A DNA stretch of 5,426 nt from Bacillota bacterium (lineage in GTDB: Bacteria > Bacillota_G > SHA-98 > UBA4971): contig JAAZEW010000240.1 in the NCBI GenBank assembly GCA_012512055.1, positions 1 to 5,426 on the forward strand, in the 5' to 3' direction. Position numbers and translations under genes: made by a program. The notes under the pieces are model-generated. The model worked only from the letters and a program-made list of their open reading frames with translations, made no database searches and was not told where the DNA came from. Position 1 is the first letter of the stretch; every line of letters starts with the position of its first letter. Shown piece after piece: positions 1 through 5,194 of the stretch.

Positions 1-90
1 CATTTGAACCTTGACAAATTCAATCAGGGTTTCGTGGACGTTTTCCAGGTGAATTTGGAGGCCGGGAACAACAACAGACGAATAAAGCAT
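1..90 (-). CDS. N-terminal fragment of an unidentified protein, cut by window edge
   Basis: An open frame of 30 codons runs off the left edge and begins MLYSSVVVPGLQIHLENV. I do not recognise the family. The start is chosen at the ATG at 90 because an AAGAGGT Shine-Dalgarno sits 7 bases before it; another in-frame ATG at 96 is only one base from that site and is too close. The start lies 23 bases after the crotonase stop codon and no terminator is visible in between, so the two genes are probably co-transcribed. No signal peptide or membrane segment is evident in the visible residues. That it is a real gene rests on the ribosome site, the spacing and the uninterrupted frame. Confidence 0.55.
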   Translation of the reverse strand, partial: MLYSSVVVPGLQIHLENVHETLIEFVKVQM

Positions 91-113
91 GCACATACCT
101 CTTTTGGGTTCTC

Positions 114-893
114 TTATTTTCCGGTAGACTTTGCGTCGCGTTTCTCATGCAATGCCAAAGTCCCTTCTTTCATGTCTTCTGATGCGCAAAGCTTCCCAAA
201 CCATTCTTCTTCCAGTCTCAAGCCTTCCTCAAGTGGGACTAAGATCCCTTGGTTAATAGCCCGTTTTGCCATCTTCATGGCAAGCGGTGCTTTGCTTAGG
301 ATAGTCTTTGCCAGATCCATACATGTATTCCGCAAAGCTTCCTGAGGCACCACTTGATTCACCAGGCCTATCCCTAGAGCCTCTTCAGCACTTATGATGC
401 GTCCTGTAAATATCAATTCCCGGGCGAAGCCTGTACCTACAAGCCTGGGCAGCCTCTGAGTCCCGCCCCATCCCGGGATTATCCCCAGGTTTACTTCGGG
501 CTGTCCGAACCTTGCGTTGTCAGATGCAATCCTCAAATCACAGGAAAGAGCAAGCTCCATGCCACCCCCGAGACAAAGCCCGGCAATCCCGGCAATTACA
601 GGCCAGGGAAAAGCTGAGATCTGATCATACACCTCATGCCCCCGCCTGGAAAGGTCTTTGCCTGTTTCCAGTGTAAGCCCATGGATCTCGCCAATATCAG
701 CACCTGCCACAAAGGCCTTCCGCCCCTCGCCTGTGACTACCACAACCATAGGCTCAGCACGTTTTTCCAGGTCCTGTAACACCTGAGAAAGTTCACTTAG
801 AACCTCAAGGTTCAAAGCGTTTACAGGGGGCCTGTCTATTGTCACGAACGCCACACCGTTGTCATAAGTCAACTTTACAGCCTCTAACCGCAT
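114..893 (-). CDS. Enoyl-CoA hydratase / crotonase-family protein
   Basis: A complete 259-residue crotonase-fold protein, the usual length for a single-domain enoyl-CoA hydratase. The family catalyses reversible hydration of trans-2-enoyl-CoA (for example crotonyl-CoA) to 3-hydroxyacyl-CoA in the cytoplasm. Visible landmarks are the oxyanion-hole segments FVAGADI (61-67) and GLCLGGGMELA (105-115), and both glutamates used by true hydratases: E113 in GGGMELALSCD and E133 in FGQPEVNLG. PGWGGTQRLPR (140-150) and the C-terminal ASEDMKEG (237-244) are also typical. Both catalytic Glu residues favour hydratase over isomerase or decarboxylase members, but the substrate cannot be fixed from sequence. 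The start is ATG at 893, placed 8 bases after a strong Shine-Dalgarno; the in-frame GTG at 902 lies inside that site. The stop is TAA. A probable co-transcribed gene follows. No adjacent thiolase or dehydrogenase is visible to define a pathway. Confidence 0.93.
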   Translation of the reverse strand: MRLEAVKLTYDNGVAFVTIDRPPVNALNLEVLSELSQVLQDLEKRAEPMVVVVTGEGRKAFVAGADIGEIHGLTLETGKDLSRRGHEVYDQISAFPWPVIAGIAGLCLGGGMELALSCDLRIASDNARFGQPEVNLGIIPGWGGTQRLPRLVGTGFARELIFTGRIISAEEALGIGLVNQVVPQEALRNTCMDLAKTILSKAPLAMKMAKRAINQGILVPLEEGLRLEEEWFGKLCASEDMKEGTLALHEKRDAKSTGK

Positions 894-900
894 CAGCGGC

Positions 901-908
901 ACCTCCCT
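901..908 (-). promoter_or_regulatory. Ribosome binding site of the crotonase gene
   Basis: Reads AGGGAGGT on the minus strand, 8 bases before the ATG at 893. It decides the start: the GTG at 902-900 that would add three residues is part of this site and cannot also be the initiation codon. Confidence 0.75.
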
Positions 909-972
909 GGTTGTCTCCTCATCCCGTCGTCACTTGAGCCTACCACTTCGCTGCTTGATACCGGACACCTAA

Positions 973-1080
973 GTCAAGATTACCTCCAAGACCGCCTCCG
1001 GGATTGCGTCTGAGATTACTCTTGAGACTACCTCCGATATCACGTCCGGGATTATCCCCGGGATTACTCCCGGGATTACC
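973..1080 (-). repeat. Nine degenerate 12-bp tandem repeats encoding an xNPG-like tail
   Basis: A 12-base period runs through 108 bases; clear units on the plus strand read TCCGGGATTATC, CCCGGGATTACT and CCCGGGATTACC, with the units farthest from the TGA more diverged. Read on the minus strand the repeat lies in the same frame as the upstream membrane protein, directly after its TGA at 1090-1092. It would encode tetrapeptides GNPG, SNPG, DNPG, RDIG, GSLK, SNLR, RNPG, GGLG and GNLD, with the frame closing at TAG 940-942. The CCCGGG cores are self-complementary, so single strands can form small hairpins. It may be an expanding minisatellite, a lost C-terminal tail, or both. Confidence 0.8.
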
Positions 1081-1089
1081 CCGAGCGCT

Positions 1090-1629
1090 TCAGTATGCCC
1101 TTGATACCTTACTAATCGGCCGGAGCTTGATTATACCCGCTCCCGTGTCCACGGCGAACATCAGTCCGAAAACGTTGTCCGGCACGGTAAAGGCATACTT
1201 CCCTTTGATTTTCTGCCCGGGGTTGATCTGCCTCATCCAAAGAGATTCATCGCGCGTCACATAGTAGACACTGGTGCTGCTGGGCATGTAGATTTCTCCT
1301 CCCCTGTCCACTAAGCGCAGGTCTTTACAGAGAATTACGAAGCGTGAGTTGTTTTCAATACGGATGTTCACAATGAGAAGGTTCGGCCCCCAAAACACCG
1401 CATTTTCAGTATCAATCTTAACAGTCAAAGGAAGAGTTCCCAAATCCCATAGCAATCTTGCGCTGTCTATGAAATCTGCGGCGCCAGGTATGATCCAGGG
1501 ATAGCGAATGACAATTACACAGACGCCTAATGCGACCACAACCACGCTTACAATCAGTTGAGTTATGATTTGCCTCTGCCGTCTCACTTGGCGCGGCACA
1601 TACGATTTCAAATGAAGACCCCCAGACAT
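1090..1629 (-). CDS. Single-TM membrane-anchored protein of unknown function
   Basis: A 179-residue protein that I cannot assign to a named family. The N-terminus is basic (KSYVPRQVRRQRQ, residues 8-20). One hydrophobic helix follows at about 21-41, so by the positive-inside rule the rest is outside the membrane. The outer part (about 60-165) is beta-rich in appearance and contains INPGQKIKGKYAFTVP, a pattern reminiscent of the extracellular immunoglobulin-like DUF4352 domains of Firmicutes; that link is inference. The ATG at 1629 is directly preceded by an in-frame TGA and has no good Shine-Dalgarno. A TTG at 1611 (residue 7) with GGGGG about 6-7 bases upstream is a credible alternative start. 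The stop is TGA, but the frame continues for 49 codons through 12-bp repeats to a TAG, suggesting a shortened tail or readthrough. It stands downstream of the rpsI terminator, so it needs its own promoter; I see no convincing one. Confidence 0.7.
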   Translation of the reverse strand: MSGGLHLKSYVPRQVRRQRQIITQLIVSVVVVALGVCVIVIRYPWIIPGAADFIDSARLLWDLGTLPLTVKIDTENAVFWGPNLLIVNIRIENNSRFVILCKDLRLVDRGGEIYMPSSTSVYYVTRDESLWMRQINPGQKIKGKYAFTVPDNVFGLMFAVDTGAGIIKLRPISKVSRAY

Positions 1630-1848
1630 TCAGAAGTCCGTCTGAAGGTTACTTTTCGAGGCGCTCCGGCGGATCTCCTTCCGGATCCTTTCCACCCCAG
1701 CCAGAGGACTTCATCACCATGTTGACGTTGATATCTCTGTCATGCAAAAATCCCCCCGTTTCCCTATTCCTTATGGGGATTATCCCATTTTCAGCGGCGT
1801 GGTTCCAGGTGGCTGCTATTGTACGCTTACGTTAACATGCTTATTTGC
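1630..1848 (-). other. Intergenic region with possible tiny coupled ORFs
   Basis: No established gene is seen here. A nine-codon ORF (MTEISTSTW, ATG at 1743, TGA at 1716-1714) has GGGGGG 8 bases upstream. Its stop overlaps the ATG at 1714 of a 21-codon ORF (begins MKSSGWGGKDPEG, TAA at 1649-1651), in a TGATG arrangement typical of translational coupling. Just upstream, AATCCCC (1775-1781) can pair with GGGGATT (1749-1755) across a 19-base loop followed by TTT, which would hide the GGGGGG site and resembles a weak terminator. TACAAT and GATAAT hexamers occur further upstream (the latter with an extended TG), but neither has a matching -35 box. All of this could be chance. Confidence 0.25.
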
Positions 1849-1913
1849 TATGCATCCACCGGAAATGAACAGCAAATATGCATCCGCCGGAAAGGAGCAG
1901 AATGAGCAGCAAA
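1849..1913. repeat. Two-copy direct repeat next to the rpsI terminator
   Basis: Two adjacent copies (1849-1876 and 1877-1913) share TATGCATCC, then CCGGAAA, then GAGCAGCAAA or GAACAGCAAA. The second copy has about 9 extra bases (GGAGCAG-type) in the middle. The core ATGCxTCCxxCGG recurs in the arms of the neighbouring terminator hairpin, so the terminator may have arisen from, or spawned, this repeat family. No coding role is apparent. Confidence 0.65.
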
Positions 1914-1952
1914 AAACCGGCCGCATACTCCAATAATAGAAATGCGTCCGGT
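1911..1952 (-). terminator. Intrinsic terminator of the rplM-rpsI operon
   Basis: On the minus strand the arm ACCGGACGCAT (1952-1942) pairs with ATGCGGCCGGT (1926-1916), 11 positions with a single mismatch, across a 15-base loop, followed directly by a run of T (1916-1911). It lies 28 bases beyond the rpsI stop codon, in the right orientation and place to end the ribosomal protein transcript. Confidence 0.85.
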
Positions 1953-1979
1953 ATTTGGCGTGAACATGGAAAAGTAAAC

Positions 1980-2387
1980 TTATCTCTTCGAGTACTGCGG
2001 CGCTCTACGGGCTTTCTTGAGTCCGTATTTGTAGCGCTCCTTCATGCGGGGGTCACGCGTCAGGAGCCCGGCCTTTTTCAGTGGCGCGCGCAGGTCATGA
2101 TCGTACTCCTGCAAGGCCCTGGCAATACCGTGTCTCAGAGCCCCTGCCTGGCCTGACATCCCACCGCCTTGAACTTTCGCAACAATATCGAACTTGTCGC
2201 CTGTGCCGGTTATGACAAGGGGTTGGCGCACAATAATGTCGAGAATCTTACGACCGAAGTAATCGGACACCCTTTTCCCGTTAACAATTATCTCTCCACG
2301 CCCCGGCCTCAACTGAACCCTGGCGATTGAATGCTTACGTCTACCGGTGGCTTGCACCGGTCCCTGCCGTGTCTCTGCTAAATCCAT
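1980..2387 (-). CDS. rpsI: 30S ribosomal protein S9 (uS9)
   Basis: A complete 135-residue uS9, a component of the head of the small ribosomal subunit whose C-terminal tail reaches the P-site tRNA. Family signatures are [17 protein letters not shown] (13-29), [19 protein letters not shown] in the middle, and the basic C-terminal part [20 protein letters not shown] ending in QYSKR; the terminal SKR is the conserved tRNA-contacting tail. Length matches the usual 130 or so residues. The ATG at 2387 has AAGGAGG 7 bases upstream. It follows rplM after 41 bases, the standard bacterial pairing, and is followed by an intrinsic terminator. The stop is TAA. Nothing is abnormal in this gene. Confidence 0.98.
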   Translation of the reverse strand: MDLAETRQGPVQATGRRKHSIARVQLRPGRGEIIVNGKRVSDYFGRKILDIIVRQPLVITGTGDKFDIVAKVQGGGMSGQAGALRHGIARALQEYDHDLRAPLKKAGLLTRDPRMKERYKYGLKKARRAPQYSKR

Positions 2388-2428
2388 GCCTTACCCTCCT
2401 TCATTCGGAATAACGCTGCTCGGGCCCG

Positions 2429-2866
2429 TTAACCTTCAATATCAAGAGGTTTCGGTTGCTGCGCAGCATGGGGATGGTTAGGTCCGCTATAGACCTTGAG
2501 TTTCCCCCTGAGCTTGCGCCCAAGCCGGTTATGAGGCAGCATTCCCTTAACTGCATTCTCAATTACAGCCTCAGGCTTTCTTGCAAGCATGTCTCCAAGA
2601 GAGACGGCCCTAAAGCCACCAGGGTATCCGCTGTGTCTATAGTACATCTTCTGTCTCAACTTGTCGCCGGTAACTCTTACTTTTTCAGCATTAACCACTA
2701 TTACGTAGTCACCCATATCCAGGTGCGGGCTGTAAGAAGGTTTATGTTTGCCCCGAAGCACACTTGCAACCTGGCTTGCCAGCCTGCCAAGGGTCTTTCC
2801 CTCAGCATCGACAATGTACCATTCGCCCTCAGTGCCTTGGGGACTTAGTCCGCCACGAGCCATCAT
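2429..2866 (-). CDS. rplM: 50S ribosomal protein L13 (uL13)
   Basis: A complete 145-residue uL13, an early-assembly 23S rRNA-binding protein of the large subunit. Landmarks are [20 protein letters not shown] near the N-terminus, [12 protein letters not shown] in the middle, [11 protein letters not shown], and [16 protein letters not shown] near the C-terminus. The frame is open for 20 codons further upstream to an ATG at 2926, but that start is rejected: the promoter at 2932-2960 would begin transcription close to 2926, and the conserved part starts after the ATG at 2866. GAGGGGG stands just before the ATG pair at 2866/2863; either could be used, giving 145 or 144 residues, both usual for the family. 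The stop is TAA. It is transcribed with rpsI, and the leader suggests autoregulation. Confidence 0.97.
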   Translation of the reverse strand: MMARGGLSPQGTEGEWYIVDAEGKTLGRLASQVASVLRGKHKPSYSPHLDMGDYVIVVNAEKVRVTGDKLRQKMYYRHSGYPGGFRAVSLGDMLARKPEAVIENAVKGMLPHNRLGRKLRGKLKVYSGPNHPHAAQQPKPLDIEG

Positions 2867-2871
2867 GATAT

Positions 2872-2929
2872 CCCCCTCGTGAAATCTTCGCGCATCAATA
2901 AAGTAAATACGGGCATCAAGCCCCACGAG
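2872..2929 (-). promoter_or_regulatory. Structured rplM leader that could mask the ribosome site
   Basis: CTCGTG (2929-2924) is perfectly complementary to CACGAG (2881-2876), whose last three bases are the first part of the rplM Shine-Dalgarno GAGGGGG. Inside the outer stem is a perfect hairpin, GGGC-TTGAT-GCCC (2923-2911). An L13 leader RNA family that binds its own product is known in Firmicutes; membership here is inference. One caveat: initiation from the promoter at 2932-2960 would be expected near 2925-2928 and might trim the 5' arm, in which case the full stem forms only on transcripts reading through from truA. Confidence 0.5.
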
Positions 2930-2931
2930 CT

Positions 2932-2960
2932 ATTCTAATACAGCCGTATCTGAGTGTCAA
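2932..2960 (-). promoter_or_regulatory. Sigma-A-type promoter of rplM-rpsI
   Basis: The minus strand reads TTGACA (2960-2955, perfect -35), a 17-base spacer, and TAGAAT (2937-2932, five of six matches to the -10 box). It lies between truA and rplM, pointing at rplM, with the expected start about 60 bases before the rplM ATG. It would let the ribosomal protein genes be expressed independently of the ecf-truA transcript. Confidence 0.8.
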
Positions 2961-2999
2961 GATGATCAGAACTTTCCCGAACTTTACACTACCAATCAC

Positions 3000-3899
3000 T
3001 CAATCGCCATAGTCAACCTCAATGAGACAGAGGCCGCATGCAGGCGCTGTGGGACCTGCAAGCCTTCTGTCTCCTGCATCTCTTATATACTTCACATCTT
3101 CAGCCGAAATCTTTCCGAGTCCGACCTCAAGAAGGGTTCCCACTATTGTCCTTACCATGTTGTATAGAAAGCCGTCAGCCTCAATCCGAATTCTGAGGAT
3201 AGGGTCATCACAGGATATGATTTCAAGTCTCCTGACATTACGCGTGAATGTCTTTGCACTCCCGCCTGAAGATACGAATGAGCGGAAGTCATGAACGCCT
3301 ACTAAGAACCTGGCAGCTTGCTTCATTTCTTCCGGGTTCAGCGGAATGCTCAAGTGGTAAGCGAAGTTGCGTGTAAACACTGACTGTACAGGCCTTGTGT
3401 CGATGGAATACTCATAGGTTTTCCAAAGCGCATCATACCTGGCGTGAAACCTCCGGGGGGCCTCCTCGGAACACAGGACGCGGATATCTTCAGGCAGCAC
3501 GCTGTTTAAAGCAGGCACAAACTTCTACACAGGAATTCTGGCACGTGTCCTAAAATTGACCACCTGCGCCAAAGCATGAACGCCGGCATCGGTGCGCCCT
3601 GATGCTGTCACATGAGAGTAAGTTTTCGTAATAGTTGCGATAGCAGCCTCTAATGTAGCCTGGATAGTGGGGAGATCCTTCTGACGTTGAAAACCGCAGT
3701 ACCGGGTTCCGTCGTATTCTAAAACCAGTTTTATGTTCCGCGGGCCATCTGCATGCCCGGTCCTAATTACCCCGGCGTCTACAGGCCTTTGATCGTTACC
3801 ATGCCCGGTGGCGTCCGCGTTGCCGGTCTTCGTTATCACACTGCCTATACGCTTTTTATCATTGTCACGCCCGGTGGCGTCCACATTGCCGGCTTTCAT
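3000..3899 (-). pseudogene. truA: tRNA pseudouridine(38-40) synthase TruA, interrupted by an in-frame TAG
   Basis: TruA converts uridines 38-40 of tRNA anticodon arms to pseudouridine. The conserved part begins [13 protein letters not shown] at 3737 and totals about 245 codons, the normal family length. Present are GRTDAGVHA with the catalytic Asp, FHARYDALWKTYEYSI, GFLYNMVRTIVGTLLEVG and AGPTAPACGLCL. The frame is broken only by TAG at 3525-3527, between ARIPV and KFVPALN, where homologues commonly have an acidic residue; GAG to TAG is one base change. There is no frameshift and no other lesion. A GTG at 3518 could restart translation but has no evident Shine-Dalgarno. The 5' end is also odd: no start codon lies at the expected position, and the frame extends back through 22-residue repeats. 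The best start is ATG at 3899 with a weak AGGCGG site; TTG at 3905 is an alternative. It could be a recent pseudogene, a split gene, a suppressed stop or a sequencing error. The stop is TGA. Confidence 0.85.
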
Positions 3900-3935
3900 T
3901 ACCAAACCGCCTATCTGCGTTTGATCGCTGTCATA
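3738..3935 (-). repeat. Three 66-bp tandem repeats fused to the truA 5' end
   Basis: Three head-to-tail units of exactly 66 bases (3935-3870, 3869-3804, 3803-3738) lie in frame with truA and end immediately before its conserved first strand. By my count the first two match at about 50 of 66 positions; the third is more diverged. Each encodes 22 residues with a shared pattern: D-x-D near the start, IG in the middle, and [12 protein letters not shown] at the end (GNVDATG, GNADATG, GHADGPR). The frame is open upstream of the first unit to a TGA, without ATG or GTG. The repeat length being a multiple of three keeps truA in frame after copy-number change. Confidence 0.85.
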
Positions 3936-4402
3936 GCTTGTTGCCGCTCCGGGCTTTTCCCCATGGTTTCATACCCCGGATCCCCGAAGTTCCGCAGTCT
4001 TGTCCGCCTGCGCCCCACGTAGCTCATGTCACGTCACTGAGTATGAGTCCATTGGTCTTCACTCGTTTTCCGATTGTCTTGGGTGGCCCCGCACGGTACG
4101 TACGTTTTCTGAGGCTGATGATTGCAACGAGGGGTGTTAGAATCCGGCCAACGGCCTACGGGCCGGATTTTGTCAAGGCAACCCGCTTGGGGCGCCGTCC
4201 CCTTAGTGCAACACCGGCAACCTCACACGGCACGTACATCTTCCGGAGCCAGCGACTACTTATGGTGGAGACTGTTGAACTTGTCCTGTAACTGCCAATT
4301 CCGTCGAAGACGGCAACCGATTTCTGCGATTCAAGCGAGCTGCGGTGAAATAATATAGGAGACATCAACGGTCTCATGGTGATCTGCTTAGCATACGGCA
4401 TC
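3936..4402. other. Gene-poor spacer between ecfT and truA
   Basis: About 467 bases separate two genes that are usually adjacent in Firmicutes. I recognise no protein or RNA family. The longest minus-strand frame starts with ATG at 4401, one base after the ecfT stop, and runs 81 codons (begins MPYAKQITMRPL) to TAG at 4156-4158. The same frame then stays open for 43 more codons to a TGA, giving a basic, Ser/Arg-rich product with no family resemblance. Plus-strand frames are also open and equally unfamiliar. A short ORF ([11 protein letters not shown] start, 17 codons) overlaps the first truA repeat in another frame. I see no convincing promoter. It may be an insertion or a decayed gene. Confidence 0.5.
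4141..4169. repeat. Perfect 9-bp inverted repeat
   Basis: AATCCGGCC (4141-4149) and GGCCGGATT (4161-4169) are perfect complements across an 11-base loop that itself contains GGCC. On the plus strand the hairpin is followed by TTG, so it ends in a four-T run and resembles a weak terminator; on the minus strand no T run follows. Because the known genes here are all on the minus strand, a role in ending plus-strand antisense transcripts, in mRNA 3'-end stability after ecfT, or as a protein site are all possible. Confidence 0.6.
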
Positions 4403-5194
4403 TCACAGATATACGGCCAGAACCACCATTCCCGCAGTCACTACCACACCGGCCAGCACATCGCGTGTGGTAAGCTTCATCTGCTTCATCCTGGTGCGTC
4501 CCTCGCCGCCTCGATAACACCTGGCTTCCATTGCCATGGCAAGCTCATCAGCACGCCGGAAAGCGTTCACGAAGAGAGGCACCAGGAGTGGAATCAAGCT
4601 TTTTGCCCTCTGCAGTGCATTTCCTGTCTCAAAATCCGCGCCTCGAGCCATCTGGGCCTTCATGATTTTCTCTGTCTCTTCCAGCAAAGTAGGAATGAAC
4701 CTAAGGGCTATCGTCATCATCATAGCAAGCTCATGGGCAGGGATCCCAACACGTTTCATTGGCGACAGAAGGTTCTCCAACCCGTCAGTCAATTCTATGG
4801 GGGACGTAGTCAGGGTAAGAATTGAAGTGCCAAGGACCAAGAGCACAAGGCGAAAAGCCATTGTGAAACCTCTGAATGCGCCTTCATACGTAGCAACCAG
4901 CGGGCCTACGGAAAACAGGGTACGTCCTTCATTCATGAAAAGATGAAGCCCGAAAGTTAGCACAAGGATAAACAAGAGCGGCTTTATTCCGTACAATACG
5001 AACTTGAAAGGAAGGCGCGCCACGAGTATGACACCTAGTATAAACAGGAAAACAAGGCTGTACCCTATCAACGTATCCACCATGAACAAAATGGTGATGA
5101 CAACAAAGGTCAAGAGGATCTTTACCCTTGGGTCAAGTCTATGCACAAACGAAGTCCCAGGCATGTACTGACCAAGCGTGATATTACGAAACAC
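4403..5194 (-). CDS. ecfT: Energy-coupling factor transporter transmembrane protein EcfT
   Basis: A 263-residue integral membrane protein, the T component that couples two EcfA ATPases to exchangeable substrate-binding S components for vitamins or metals. The N-terminal ITLGQYMPGTSFVHRLDPR is typical. About five hydrophobic helices follow (roughly 25-43, 45-62, 67-88, 112-135, 243-263). Between the fourth and last lies the cytoplasmic coupling region with the two Ala-Arg-Gly motifs that dock on the ATPases: ARG at 183-185, and EARCYRGGEGR where the second motif is ARC at 224-226. The start is GTG at 5194, with GGGGGTGA at the right distance and the expected family N-terminus; a GTG at 5203 would add three residues but lacks a spaced site. 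It overlaps the end of ecfA2 by 11 bases, indicating translational coupling. The stop is TGA. No S component is visible. Confidence 0.96.
   Translation of the reverse strand: MFRNITLGQYMPGTSFVHRLDPRVKILLTFVVITILFMVDTLIGYSLVFLFILGVILVARLPFKFVLYGIKPLLFILVLTFGLHLFMNEGRTLFSVGPLVATYEGAFRGFTMAFRLVLLVLGTSILTLTTSPIELTDGLENLLSPMKRVGIPAHELAMMMTIALRFIPTLLEETEKIMKAQMARGADFETGNALQRAKSLIPLLVPLFVNAFRRADELAMAMEARCYRGGEGRTRMKQMKLTTRDVLAGVVVTAGMVVLAVYL

Noticed and set aside
1069..1092. Selenocysteine insertion at the TGA of the membrane protein
   Set aside because: A hairpin does follow, but its loop is only about 10 bases after the TGA, closer than is usual for bacterial SECIS elements, the context is not that of a known selenoprotein family, and the tail is low-complexity repeat.
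1004..1264. Plus-strand ORF of 86 codons rich in Leu/Pro/Gly
   Set aside because: It is the complement of the 12-bp repeats and the end of the membrane protein; no ribosome site.
2429..2926. Longer rplM starting at the ATG at 2926 (165 residues)
   Set aside because: It would start at about the transcription start of the promoter, adds 20 residues absent from uL13, and has no ribosome site; 2866 has one.
3000..3905. truA broken by a frameshift
   Set aside because: Both halves are in the same reading frame; only the TAG separates them, with AAG TTT GTG CCT directly after it coding the expected KFVP.
3738..3935. CRISPR-like array
   Set aside because: The units are contiguous 66-bp repeats without unique spacers, and are in frame with truA.
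4141..4190. Promoter at TTGACA near 4175 on the minus strand
   Set aside because: No -10 hexamer occurs at a 16-18 base spacing, and the spacer falls in the inverted repeat.
3753..4291. Plus-strand open frames opposite the truA repeats and spacer
   Set aside because: They are the complement of repeat units coding in the truA frame, with no ribosome site or recognisable product.
4376..4946. Plus-strand open frames opposite ecfT (149 and 136 codons)
   Set aside because: They lie antisense to a strongly conserved gene, have no family resemblance, and follow from its codon pattern.
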